Shown in pieces: positions 45,787 to 54,461 of a stretch of DNA of 64,000 nucleotides. The stretch spans positions 15,624-79,623 of the forward strand of contig NZ_JBARWZ010000313.1 of NCBI RefSeq assembly GCF_049647105.1, read 5' to 3'. The translations under genes and the position numbers were made by a program. Source of the stretch: Actinophytocola sp049647105. GTDB lineage: Bacteria > Actinomycetota > Actinomycetes > Mycobacteriales > Pseudonocardiaceae. The stretch's first letter is position 1. The number at the start of each line of letters is the position of its first letter. The notes beneath the pieces are model-generated. The model saw nothing but the letters and a program-made list of their open reading frames with translations, ran no database searches and was not told the DNA's origin.

Positions 45787-46019
45787 GTCGCCTTCCTCCA
45801 AGCACTCCTCTCGCCACCCTCGCCTACACCGGCCTCGTCCGCAAACCCACCTGACCGACCAACCGCGCGGACAGCTCCGGAAGTTCATTCCGATGTGACC
45901 GCGCGGTTGCCGGCTCCTGAGCCAGGGAGACGCCCGGCGTCACTCAGGTCTAATTGTTACCCGTCCCTGCGTCGACGACATTCGGTTCGCGTGCACGACG
46001 AACGCCAGGCCCCCAGCCG

Positions 46020-48524
46020 TCACTCGGCCGGGTAAGCCCGGGTCGCGCCGGGCCCGACGAGGTGGTCCTGGAGGCGGGCGTGGCTGAACCGGTACACCGC
46101 GCCGGCCTGGCGCAGGATCCCGCGTTCGTGCGCGTCGGCGAGGAAGGCGTGCGTTCGCCACGGCAGCCGGCGGGTCAGCGGAAGCCACACGCGTGCCAGC
46201 ACGATCCACTGGCCCCAGGCGGTGAGGCTAACCACGTAGCCGAGCCCACCGCCGATTCCACCGACGACCGCGATCACGATTCCGTTCAGCACTCCGCCCC
46301 CGACACTGCCGAGGCCCGTGCTGACGCCGCCGAGGATCAGGCCGGCGATCCCGAAGACGACCATCCAGGTGAGCGCCAGGTAGCCGACGGCGACCCGGTT
46401 GAGCTTTAGCAGTCCGGTGGGGCTGACCACGGTCGTGATGTCGGCGGGGGCCTCAAGTCTGGCCATGATGCCGACGGCCGACCCGACGGCGAGCCCGTAG
46501 AGCGCCGCCATCGAAACGGCGTCGCCCAGGGGGTACCAGTATCCGGTCAGCAGTGCGAGCAGGAGGTAGGTCAGGAACCGGAACAGCGTGCTGAAAAGGA
46601 AGCCGGCAGCGCACCCGATCGCGAACCTGGTGGCGGAACGCCGGTGGCGCGGCACGGTCGCGCCGAAGCGCCGCACTTGGTTCCGCGTCGGTGCCAGGCC
46701 GTGCTCGCCGGGCGTGAGCCAGAGACCGATCCGGTGCAGGAGCGCGAAGACGATCCCGGCCACGAGTCCGGACGTCACCCCGTTGAGCGCACCGTTGACC
46801 AGGCTCAGCAGAAGTCCCGCACCGAGCAGGATCTCCGCGACTACGGTCATCACCAGGCAGTTGACGAATCCGAAGGCCAGTCCGGACGCCAGCCCCGTGA
46901 GCAGGGTGCGCGCCGGCCGGCTGAGACTGCCCCCCAGCTCCCACCACGCGAGGTTACGGGTGTCGATGCGGTGGAGGTGGCGGGCGAGGTTGCCGAGCCA
47001 CCGCCGCGCATGGTCGGCGTCCCAGCGCCGGCGGCCCCGCACCTTGGTGCGGTAGGCGGTCGGGACCGCGCTGCTCAGGAGATGGTCCTCGACCAGGTCC
47101 GGATCACCGCCGCGGGCGATGTCGAGCAGCGTGCGGGGATCGCGGTCGGGCACGTCGCTGTAGCCGGCGCGGGCGAGGGAGACCATCAGTGGCGTGGTCA
47201 ACACCGCAGCCAGGGTGACGCTGTCCGGATCGTCCGGCCGGTCCTGTAGCGCGGTCAGGACCGGCGCCCACACGGTGGTGGTGAGGTGCACGCGCTCGCC
47301 GTGGGTTCTCCCCGTGGTCCTGGGCAGGTAGTCAGCGAGATCGGTGCGGTTCAGGTCGGTCACCTCGACGACGGCGGCGGCGCTCAACACGTCGCCGCGC
47401 TCGACGGCCGTGACGAACTCCTTGGTTCGGCTCGTCATCAGGAACGGAAGGCCAGCGTCCCCGAGCGCGCGCAGCGCGGTCCCGCGTAGTCCCTCGGCGA
47501 TCTCATCGAACCCGTCCAGCACGGGAAGGATCCGGTCGGCGCCGACCAGCGCCGTCGCCAGCGTCGAACCGCCGGGACCTGGCGCGGCCAGCCCAGGGTG
47601 GTCCCGCAGCAGGCGGTCGACCAGCCACTCCCGCAGATCGGTGGTGGGCTCCCAGGAGCCGAGCCAGAAGACCACCGGCACCATGGCGGTGCCGGCACGA
47701 AGGAACTCCCGGACGAAGCGCAGGCTCAGCACGGTCTTCCCCGCGCCGGCCCGCCCCAACACGACGAGCCGCCCGGAGGGCACTGCCCGGTAGACGGCCA
47801 CGATCCGCTCCAGCTCGCCCGAGAGGTCGAGCGGTGCCACCGTGACACCGGGGCCGACCCCCCGGATGTTCTCCCAGTGATCCATCACCTTCTCCGGCGC
47901 GCTGCGCCACCGCACCGGCAGCGGAAATGGATCCAGCACCTGACGCCGCAGCTCCTCGTCTCGCCAGCGGGCGTCGACCGCGTGTGCCAACCCCCCGAGT
48001 GCGGCGGCCACCGGATCGTGCGCCGACGAGCCGTCCGGCACGATTCCGCCTGCGCGGACGGGCAGCGGGACCCACCGCGCGACCGCATCACCGAGCCGGA
48101 TCAGATCGGCCGCCAGGCTGCGGTGCCTGACCTCCACCGCCTGCCGTGTCGTCAGGTCCCGGATGTCGGGCGGCAGCGAGGCGGGCGCCGGCATCGGGGT
48201 GCCGTCCAGCAAAACCGGGATGATCGCGACGTCCCGCTCCACCGCGCGACGGATCTCCCGGCGCACCCAGTCGCCGGCCCGGTCAACCGGCCGGAGGCCG
48301 GTGTCCGCTGCGGCGCCGAGCCACTCTGGGCCGATCAGCACGACCAGGACCCGAGTCTGTTCGAGCGCGGCACGAATCCCGTCCGGATACACCTCGCCAG
48401 GCGCCAACGACACGTGGTCCAGGAAAACCCGTTCGCCACCGAATCGACGCGCGAGTTCCTCGTACGCGGCCGCCGCGCCGAAACGCGCGTCCGCGGTCCG
48501 GTAATTCACGAACACGTCGCACAC
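46020..48524 (-). CDS. TIR-NACHT STAND NTPase with polytopic membrane C-terminus
   Basis: 834 aa from GTG at 48524. Residues 1-140 are a bacterial TIR-like domain: VCDVFVNYRTADARFGAAAA, RVFLDHVSLAPGEVYPDGI and LVVLIGPEWLGAA; the position of the NADase Glu needs alignment. Residues about 240-480 are NACHT: Walker A LVVLGRAGAGKTVLS, Walker B ADRILPVLDGFDEIAE and sensor LPFLMTSRTKEF. From about 560 on come eight or more hydrophobic segments, closing with HERGILRQAGAVYRFSHARL. STAND proteins of this shape sense a trigger and oligomerise; TIR domains may deplete NAD or signal. A role in phage defence is likely by analogy, unproven here. A related NACHT protein lies at 61260-63905 with the same closing motif. 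Confidence 0.78.
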   Translation of the reverse strand: MCDVFVNYRTADARFGAAAAYEELARRFGGERVFLDHVSLAPGEVYPDGIRAALEQTRVLVVLIGPEWLGAAADTGLRPVDRAGDWVRREIRRAVERDVAIIPVLLDGTPMPAPASLPPDIRDLTTRQAVEVRHRSLAADLIRLGDAVARWVPLPVRAGGIVPDGSSAHDPVAAALGGLAHAVDARWRDEELRRQVLDPFPLPVRWRSAPEKVMDHWENIRGVGPGVTVAPLDLSGELERIVAVYRAVPSGRLVVLGRAGAGKTVLSLRFVREFLRAGTAMVPVVFWLGSWEPTTDLREWLVDRLLRDHPGLAAPGPGGSTLATALVGADRILPVLDGFDEIAEGLRGTALRALGDAGLPFLMTSRTKEFVTAVERGDVLSAAAVVEVTDLNRTDLADYLPRTTGRTHGERVHLTTTVWAPVLTALQDRPDDPDSVTLAAVLTTPLMVSLARAGYSDVPDRDPRTLLDIARGGDPDLVEDHLLSSAVPTAYRTKVRGRRRWDADHARRWLGNLARHLHRIDTRNLAWWELGGSLSRPARTLLTGLASGLAFGFVNCLVMTVVAEILLGAGLLLSLVNGALNGVTSGLVAGIVFALLHRIGLWLTPGEHGLAPTRNQVRRFGATVPRHRRSATRFAIGCAAGFLFSTLFRFLTYLLLALLTGYWYPLGDAVSMAALYGLAVGSAVGIMARLEAPADITTVVSPTGLLKLNRVAVGYLALTWMVVFGIAGLILGGVSTGLGSVGGGVLNGIVIAVVGGIGGGLGYVVSLTAWGQWIVLARVWLPLTRRLPWRTHAFLADAHERGILRQAGAVYRFSHARLQDHLVGPGATRAYPAE

Positions 48525-48956
48525 CCCGGCATTGTTCGTACGCCGGCGGCGATGGCGACCGGCACCGACCTCGCCAGCATGCTGGACCTCTCCGTCGGCC
48601 TCGCCGCGATCCTGCCCGCCACCGCCCACCACCTCGCGCTGCCCGATCGATTCACCACCTGGCGCCGACGATGAAGCTGTCGAGGACGGTGTGGAGCATC
48701 TGGGCGGCGCCGGTGGCCAGGCATGAGTAGGGCGGCCCCGGGCCACGCCAGCAGCAAGGCCACGAACATGCACACGGGGGGCCTCTCGCGTCCAGCACCC
48801 ACGACCAAGAGGCACCACACACCAGTGCCAGTCCGGCCCACGCCAGAACGAGAGCGAACTCGCGACAGGTTCGTAGCGGGGAGCGCCAGGCATCAAGGAC
48901 CACCTGCGCCGCAGCACAGCCCCCTGACAGCACCGGCACGGCATCACCCGAACTGA
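48525..48956. other. Upstream region of the TIR-NACHT gene with a doubtful hydrophobic frame
   Basis: A minus-strand frame (48652-48960) reads FALVLAWAGLALVCGASWSW, and a one-frame-shifted stretch adds MFVALLLAWPGAALLM. It could be a broken small membrane protein, or chance in GC-rich DNA. No other feature is seen. Confidence 0.25.
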
Positions 48957-49367
48957 TCAACGAACACGCGGCCCCAACTCACAACCCAGCCCGACCATCC
49001 CAGGTACCAATTTTGGGACAGCGGGGAGTTTGATGGCGCCACGATGGTCGATGGTGTGCTGGCCGGCCGGGGTGGCGGCGATGAGGATCATGCCGTGCAT
49101 CGTGTCCATGTCCACCCGGTCGCCGGGGTTCCAGCCGAGTTCGCGCAGCAGGATCCGTTCATGAACACGGCCGGAGCGGTCCATCCTGCTCGTCGACACC
49201 AGCAACGTCGCTGGGTGGAGGTGGTCCAGTCGGCGAAGCATCGGCAACACCGCCAGCGGAACACGCGCATTCTCGTCGCTGGGTCCGAGTGCGTCGGGGA
49301 TGAGCGCGCCGATCAGCCGCTCCCGCACCTGGCTGGGGCGGGAGGAGACCCGGCTGACACCGTTCAC
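48957..49367 (-). CDS. AbrB/SpoVT-type regulator, longer form
   Basis: 136 aa. The core reads SRMDRSGRVHERILLRELGW, then PGDRVDMDTMHGMILIAATP and DHRGAIKLPAVPKLVPGM, the AbrB-like double hairpin found in many actinobacterial element-borne regulators (RMDRSGRV...ALGWxPGxRxDxxTxHGMI). About 55 N-terminal residues (RPSQVRERLIGALIPDALG) precede it. It faces the same way as the TIR-NACHT gene and lies 430 bases upstream of it, so it might control that gene; this is inference from position. A related shorter protein is at 14633-14956. Confidence 0.6.
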   Translation of the reverse strand: MNGVSRVSSRPSQVRERLIGALIPDALGPSDENARVPLAVLPMLRRLDHLHPATLLVSTSRMDRSGRVHERILLRELGWNPGDRVDMDTMHGMILIAATPAGQHTIDHRGAIKLPAVPKLVPGMVGLGCELGPRVR

Positions 49368-49605
49368 GCATCCATCGTCGCCCCCGGCACCGACTGCGCA
49401 ACTGCGGGCGGTGTCGGCCGGGCACAGGGGGCGCGACCTGCGGCGAGGGCTGTGTACCTGATTGGCGCAGTGCGCGACGTCTTCGAGCGGTGTTGGGCGG
49501 CTTGCTTGCCTACCTGTTCGTAGGCCTTATTGTGGGCGCCGGTGAGGCCGGTGCTGTCGGACAGGCAGGCGGTGGTCCTTACCTGCCGGTTGGAGGTGGT
49601 CGCTG

Positions 49606-50100
49606 GTGTCGCAGGACGCCGTGATGACGGTGGCACTGTCCGCCGGGGTGCCTGCCGGCCAGACCCCGATCAATTTCGCGGCACATCAAGTGCGAGCCAA
49701 CGCCCACGGTGCCCGTCAAGACTTTGAGGAGATGATCGGCCAACTCGTCCAGGCGGTGCGGCCTGGGGTGGCCAAGATGGTTGCGGCGAATCCCGGCGAC
49801 TGGGGCATCGACGTCTTCATCGGGAACCTCGGTGGAGCGGTGACGGTCTGGCAGTCGGAGTACTTCATGCCGGAGGTCAACAAGAGTCACCAGGCGCAGA
49901 TCCGCGAGTCGTTCGACTCGGTGGTCAAGAACGCCGCCAAGGAGGGTTTCACGCTGACGCGGTGGATCCTCTGTGTTCCGTCGAGCATGGACGGACCCAC
50001 GACGAAGTGGTGGGACACGTGGAAGCGGAAGAAGGAACGTGAGGTCGGGATCGTGATCGACCTCTGGGACGAGACGGAACTGCGCAGCTTGCTGATCTCG
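49606..50100 (+). pseudogene. Truncated N-terminal domain of a large STAND/restriction-like protein
   Basis: HQVRANAHGARQDFEEMIGQ, ANPGDWGIDVFIGNLGGAVT, VWQSEYFMPEVNKSHQAQIR and LTRWILCVPSSMDGPTTKWW make a well-formed 155-residue domain. It resembles the Mrr/PD-(D/E)xK-like sensor-nuclease domain (GDWGID...VWQSKYF, with D...QxK-like QSE here) placed before NACHT or other ATPase parts in actinomycete proteins. After DLWDETELRSLLI homology ends at a junction with an unrelated hydrolase fragment. The true protein must have been several times longer. Whether the Lys-to-Glu change in QSE matters is unknown. Confidence 0.5.
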
Positions 50101-50590
50101 ACGCGGCGGCGCTCCGGGCCGAGCTCGACGAGGTGGACTCTGCGATAGTCGTCGGTCACTCCTACGGCGGCACCGTCATCGCCGAGGCCGGCCGGCACTC
50201 CGCCGTCGCGCACCTGCTCTACGTGTCGTCCTACCTCCCCGACCTCGGACACGCGGGGGGCGACGATGAGCGGCGAGAGCGACCCGGTCTCGATCGGTGA
50301 CAACGGGGACGGCACGCTGAGCGTGTCCGGCTACGACGCGACCTCGTTCGGGGAACGATTCCTCCAGGACGCCGACGAGGCGACCCGGCACCAGGCGTGG
50401 GAGCGAGTGACGGCGCAGTCGGCCGCGGCGTTCATGACGCCAACCAGTGTGACCGGCCGGCAGGGGATCGACTCGATGTACCTCGTGTGCGCGCAGGACC
50501 GCAGCACGTCGGTCGAGCTGCGGCGCCTCCACGGCGGGCCGCGCGACGCGCTCCGTCGAGCTGCCGACCGGGCACCACCCGTTCGTCACC
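50092..50590 (+). pseudogene. Alpha/beta-hydrolase fragment, no N-terminus, frameshifted
   Basis: LDAAALRAELDEVDSAIVVG then GHSYGGTVIAEAGRHSAVAH (nucleophile elbow) and LLYVSSYLPDLGH, followed in other frames by SGESDPVSIGDNGDGTLSVS, FLQDADEATRHQAWERVTAQ and RSVELPTGHHPFVTRPDLVV with the catalytic His. It lacks the first 60-70 residues, which are replaced by the preceding truncated domain, and has at least two frame changes. It was a small esterase or lactonase-like enzyme. Confidence 0.5.
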
Positions 50591-50594
50591 CGTC

Positions 50595-51347
50595 CCGACC
50601 TGGTCGTCGACCGCCCCTCGCTGCCCGGCTACGCGTTCTCGCCGCAACGTCTGGTCCTCCCGCCGACGCTCCAGAATCACCAGGTCTGGCACCGGCTCAT
50701 GCGGGACGAGCTCGGCTTCGACCGGTACGCCGCCCACGGCGGCGACCTGGGCGCGGGGATCACCTCGCGTCTGGGTGAGGCCTATCGGAGTCGCTGGCCG
50801 GCATCCACCTGCTCGCCGTCGCCGCACCCCCGGAGTACGACGCCGCCAGCCTCACCCTGGACGAACAGGCCTACCTCGACCAGGTCGCCGCCTGGAGCGC
50901 GGAGGAGGGCGGTTACCAGCATCAGCAGACCACCCGCCCGCTCACCCTGGCCCACGCTCTGTCCGACTCTCCGACCGGCCTGCTGGCCTGGATCGTCGAG
51001 AAGTATCGCGCCTGGAGCGACTCGGGCGGCGACCTGTCGTTCCGGTTCACCGACGACTTCGTCCTCACCCAGGCGTCCCTGTACTGGTTCACGGGCACGA
51101 TCTCGACGTCGTTCCGGCCCTACTACGAGTACGCCCGCGGCCTGACCCGGCGCGTCGAAAAGGTCGACGTGCCCACCGCCGTCGCCGTCTTCCCGCCGAC
51201 CTCGCCCAGCCCCCGCGCTCCTGGGCCGAACGCACCTACAACATCACCCGGTACACGTCGATGCCACGCGGCGGACACTTCGCCGCCCACGAAGAGCCCG
51301 AACTGCTCGCCGACGACATCACCGAGTTCTTCCGCCAACTGCGCTGA
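50595..51347 (+). pseudogene. Epoxide hydrolase family protein, no N-terminus, frameshifted
   Basis: SLPGYAFSP, LMRDELGFDRYAAHGGDLGA and GITSRLGEAY, then in a shifted frame SLAGIHLLAVAAPPEYDAAS ... YWFTGTISTSFRPYYEYARG, then back in a third frame PRSWAERTYNITRYTSMPRG and GHFAAHEEPELLADDITEFF. GGDxGA holds the nucleophile Asp region and GGHFAAHEEP the catalytic His. The two shifts, near 50788 and 51196, each need one base restored (tatcCgg, cccGgcc). The N-terminal EHN domain is missing. The stop at 51347 is followed by a short hairpin-like gcggctccgc repeat. Confidence 0.6.
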
Positions 51348-51499
51348 GACCGACCCTGCAGCAGTCGGAGCGGCTCCGCGGACGTCATGTCTGCGGAGCC
51401 GCTCCGTTTGTCGCAGGCGTCTCGGCGGGAGTGCGAGCGGCAGGTCCCGGACCGTGACGTCGAGCTGTCGCCACCGGTCCAGGACCCGCCGGAGTTTGG

Positions 51500-52330
51500 T
51501 CACCGGGAGAGCTTGACCACGTCCGCCCGGGCCGAGCGACGGACGGTGACCACGTGACCACGCCGGGAGGCCAGCCACATGAACACGCCGGTGGCCAGCA
51601 CGCCGAACACCACCGCGTAGATACTGGCCTCCGGTCCGAAGTCGCCGCCCGTGACCAGCGCTGGACCCGACATCGTCGCGTCCAGCAGGCCCTGCGCGGT
51701 GTTGCTGCCGGACACCTCGGTGCTGAAGATGGCGCTCGCGGCGATGTTCCAGCCGAAGTGCAGACCGATCGGCACCCACAGCTTGCGGGTGGCGATGTAC
51801 GCGGCGGTCAGCATCCCACCTGCCTCGATGGCGATAGCGATAGCACCCCACAGGGTGGCGTTTGCGTTGAGCAGGTGGATCAGGCCGAACAGCGAGCCGG
51901 TCAGCGCGAGCGCGATCCAGGTTCCGGTCCAGCGCTCGACGTTCCGGAACAGGACACCGCGGAAGATCAGCTCCTCGGTCACGGCGGCACCCGCCATGAT
52001 ACCGAGCAGGGCGACGGCGCTCGCCGGCGTGCCCAGGCCGTTGATCGTGTAGTCACCGAAGAAGGCGATGTTCGCGATGACTGCCCCGAACAGCGCGATG
52101 CCGAGCAGCGTGCCCCAGCTGATTCCGGCACTTGCTCCCTTCAGCGACACCTCGACAGGGGCCCGGTGCTCGGTTCGCCGCACCACCCAGCCATAGACCA
52201 GGACCGCGACGACGGCCGTCAGCAGGCCGGCGCCGAGCGCCAGCCAGGGGTTGTCCTTCACCGCAGCCGTGCCCAGATTGCCAAGGATCCAGACCACCGC
52301 GACCGCCAAGAGCTGCCATACCAGACGCAC
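51500..52330 (-). CDS. CPBP-family intramembrane metalloprotease (CAAX protease-like)
   Basis: 276 aa from GTG at 52330, with AAGGAG five bases upstream. Several TM helices surround the active motifs: AAVTEELIFRGVLFRNVERW (EExxxR), SLFGLIHLLNANATLWGAIA (FxxxH) and VPIGLHFGWNIAASAI (HxxxN). These membrane proteases act in protein processing, and in bacteria some give bacteriocin self-immunity. The target is unknown. No neighbour on the same strand is close enough to form an operon. The open frame extends upstream but without a Shine-Dalgarno site. Confidence 0.82.
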   Translation of the reverse strand: MRLVWQLLAVAVVWILGNLGTAAVKDNPWLALGAGLLTAVVAVLVYGWVVRRTEHRAPVEVSLKGASAGISWGTLLGIALFGAVIANIAFFGDYTINGLGTPASAVALLGIMAGAAVTEELIFRGVLFRNVERWTGTWIALALTGSLFGLIHLLNANATLWGAIAIAIEAGGMLTAAYIATRKLWVPIGLHFGWNIAASAIFSTEVSGSNTAQGLLDATMSGPALVTGGDFGPEASIYAVVFGVLATGVFMWLASRRGHVVTVRRSARADVVKLSR

Positions 52331-52783
52331 AATGACTCCTTTGTGAGAAGCCGCGGCGGGAGCGCCGCGGACTACATCGAAAATATGGATTCGCCCGTCC
52401 GGAATCATCACCGCACGGTTGACACTCGCAGGTAGCGCGTTCGGCAGAACTCGCCGGCAGCACTCCTCACAACCTGGATACCAGACCCCGGATCCACCCC
52501 GTTCCAGAGTGCGGCCGGCGCGTGACTGCAGCTTGAAAGTGACGGCTTATCAGCACTATCCGCAACTATATGGGAGCGCTCCCACAAATGGTGTTCACAA
52601 CACGTTGTTCAGCTCGTGGGAGGTGAACCTGAACACGCTCTTCACCGCTTGGCTCGGGATCGACACCGCACGCGTTGCATGTGGGGTACCGATGAATCCC
52701 ACAGTCGTCATATTCTTAGCGTCCCTCCAGAAGTGCATTGTCCCGGTCATGTGCCGGACTGATTTGCGTTGGGGTCCCTGCCG
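52331..52783. other. Intergenic region with a lone CebR box and no convincing gene
   Basis: Apart from the palindrome at 52571-52584 I see only a short frame (VNLNTLFTAWLGIDTARVAC from about 52625) without family features. GC is lower than in the surroundings. The region separates the CPBP gene from the oxidoreductase set. Confidence 0.4.
52571..52584. promoter_or_regulatory. CebR-type operator without an evident target gene
   Basis: Perfect TGGGAGCGCTCCCA. The nearest starts are the CPBP protease (241 bases away on the minus strand) and none on the plus strand. It may mark a deleted carbohydrate gene. Confidence 0.75.
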
Positions 52784-53728
52784 TCAGCCGGCGGGGAAGT
52801 AGTGGCCGTTGTCCAGATCGGCGAGGAGGCTGGGCTGGCCGGGTTCCCAGCCGAGGGTCCGGCGGGTGATGAGGTTGGACGCCGGGTAGCTCTGCGTGGC
52901 TACGTTCGCGAGGAACCCGAAATATCCCGGCAGCATCAGTTCGTCCAGGGGCACGCTCACGGCGGGCAGACCCAGGCGGCTACCGATGGCCTCGGCGATC
53001 TCGCGGAACGGAATGCCCCCGTCCTCAACTGCGTGCCAGTAGTTGCCGGCAGGGCCCTTCTCCAGCGCCATGCGGAACAAGGCGGCCCCATCGCGGATGT
53101 GCACGGCGTTCCACAGGTTCGCGCCGTCTCCGGGGTAACCGGCGAAGCCCTTGTCCTTCGCCAGGGCGATCAGCGTGGGGAGGAAGCCGGCACGATCGGT
53201 CGTGCTGTGCGCGATATTGGCGATGCGCACGACCGAAGACCGCACTCCCCGCTCGGCGAGGCCGATGACGGCGGTCTCCACGACGTTACGAGCCCGCAGG
53301 GTGCCCTTGTGCTCATCACCGACGGGAAGGGCCGGGTCCTCCTCGGTGGCCGGCCGGCCCAGGTCCCGCCCGGTCCCGGGCGAGCCGATGCTCCCCGCCG
53401 CGACGAACGGCTTCCCGGTTCCCGCGAGCGCCTCGCCGTACGCGAGCATGATCGGGATCTCCGCGGCGGCCACGGCGTCGATCCCGCCGGACGGAAGCAG
53501 GTCTTGCCTGTGCGCGACGTGGATGACGCCGTCCGAGTCTGCCGCGGCCTCCTTGAGTCCGTCGAGGTCCTGGAGGTCGCCGCGGCGGACCTTCACGCCG
53601 AGCGCGGAGAGCGCCGCCGCGGCTGTGTCCGACCGGGCCAGGCCGGTGACCTCGTGCCCGGAGGTGACGAGCTCGGGAATGATGTACGAACCGGAATGGC
53701 CGGTCCCGCCAGTGACGAAGACGCGCAC
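52784..53728 (-). CDS. NAD-dependent epimerase/dehydratase (extended SDR)
   Basis: 314 aa from GTG at 53728, AAGGAG seven bases upstream. Rossmann motif VFVTGGTGHSGSYIIPELV (GxxGxxG) and DLQDLDGLKEAAADSDGVIH follow the extended or atypical SDR pattern. The usual YxxxK is not clear (GDEHKGTLRARNVVE lies at the place), so it belongs with the atypical NmrA-like or epimerase-like SDRs. It would use NAD(P)H on an unknown substrate. It is the last of five minus-strand redox genes, each separated by 50-280 bases. Confidence 0.75.
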   Translation of the reverse strand: MRVFVTGGTGHSGSYIIPELVTSGHEVTGLARSDTAAAALSALGVKVRRGDLQDLDGLKEAAADSDGVIHVAHRQDLLPSGGIDAVAAAEIPIMLAYGEALAGTGKPFVAAGSIGSPGTGRDLGRPATEEDPALPVGDEHKGTLRARNVVETAVIGLAERGVRSSVVRIANIAHSTTDRAGFLPTLIALAKDKGFAGYPGDGANLWNAVHIRDGAALFRMALEKGPAGNYWHAVEDGGIPFREIAEAIGSRLGLPAVSVPLDELMLPGYFGFLANVATQSYPASNLITRRTLGWEPGQPSLLADLDNGHYFPAG

Positions 53729-53782
53729 GCGACTGCTCCTTGTGAGTGATGCGGCCGGAAGAATTGGTGGTGTGGGGTGCGC

Positions 53783-54406
53783 TCAGGCGGGGAAGTCGAC
53801 GCCGAGGGCGACGTCGAAGGTTCCCGCGCCGTGGCGGGCCAGGCCCATCAGCAGCGGCCCGACCCCTTCCAGCCAGCGAGCCATCTCCAGGCCGCCGACG
53901 TCGAGGGGACGCAGTCCGAGGCTCTCGATGAACACCGACACACTCGCCTTGGCGCCCGCGTCATCTCCGGCGAAGAACACGTCCAACGGACGCTCCTGGA
54001 TCAGGACGTGGCCGAAGACGGTGTTGAACGCCTTCACGACGGATGCGCTCGCCGGGGCCGCCTTGGCGATCTCCTGCGCACCGGACGTGCCCTCAGGAGT
54101 GAGCAGCCCGGTGGCGTCGGCGTTGAAGGTGTTGGAGATGTCGATGATGATCTTGCCGGCCAGTGCATCCCCGTACCGGGCGACGACCGGCACAGCGCTG
54201 GTGTACGGCACGGCGAGGACGACGATGTCGCCCACAGGGACCGTGCCGAAGGTCCCCGCCGTGGCCCCGGCGCCGAGTTCGGCGGCCAGGCCCTTGGCCT
54301 TGGCCGGGTCGCGGCCGATGAGTTCGACGGAGTTGCCGCCCGCGACCGCGCGTGCGGCGATGGCGTGGGCCATGCCCCCGAGGCCGATGAGACTGATGCT
54401 GCTCAT
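53783..54406 (-). CDS. NADPH-dependent F420 reductase-like protein (copy 1)
   Basis: 207 aa. N-terminal SSISLIGLGGMAHAIAARAV (GxGxxA dinucleotide fold) and VELIGRDPAKAKGLAAELG with Arg for the NADP phosphate, then GDIVVLAVPYTSAVPVVARY, IIIDISNTFNADATGLL, and VKAFNTVFGHVL. This is the NADP:F420 oxidoreductase-like family (ProC/6PGDH-type fold). It would move hydride between NADPH and deazaflavin or a related carrier. It lies 55 bases downstream of the LLM oxidoreductase and is a paralogue of the gene at 55490-56113. Confidence 0.78.
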   Translation of the reverse strand: MSSISLIGLGGMAHAIAARAVAGGNSVELIGRDPAKAKGLAAELGAGATAGTFGTVPVGDIVVLAVPYTSAVPVVARYGDALAGKIIIDISNTFNADATGLLTPEGTSGAQEIAKAAPASASVVKAFNTVFGHVLIQERPLDVFFAGDDAGAKASVSVFIESLGLRPLDVGGLEMARWLEGVGPLLMGLARHGAGTFDVALGVDFPA

Positions 54407-54461
54407 GGTGAGTGCTCGCTTCCTTGGGTGGTTGTTCCTCAGGTGGCGGTTTCTTCGGTGG

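Noticed and set aside
48540..48674. Plus-strand frame ending ATAHHLALPDRFTTWRRR next to the TIR-NACHT start
   Set aside because: It depends on a frame that is otherwise antisense to the TIR domain; no start or family support.
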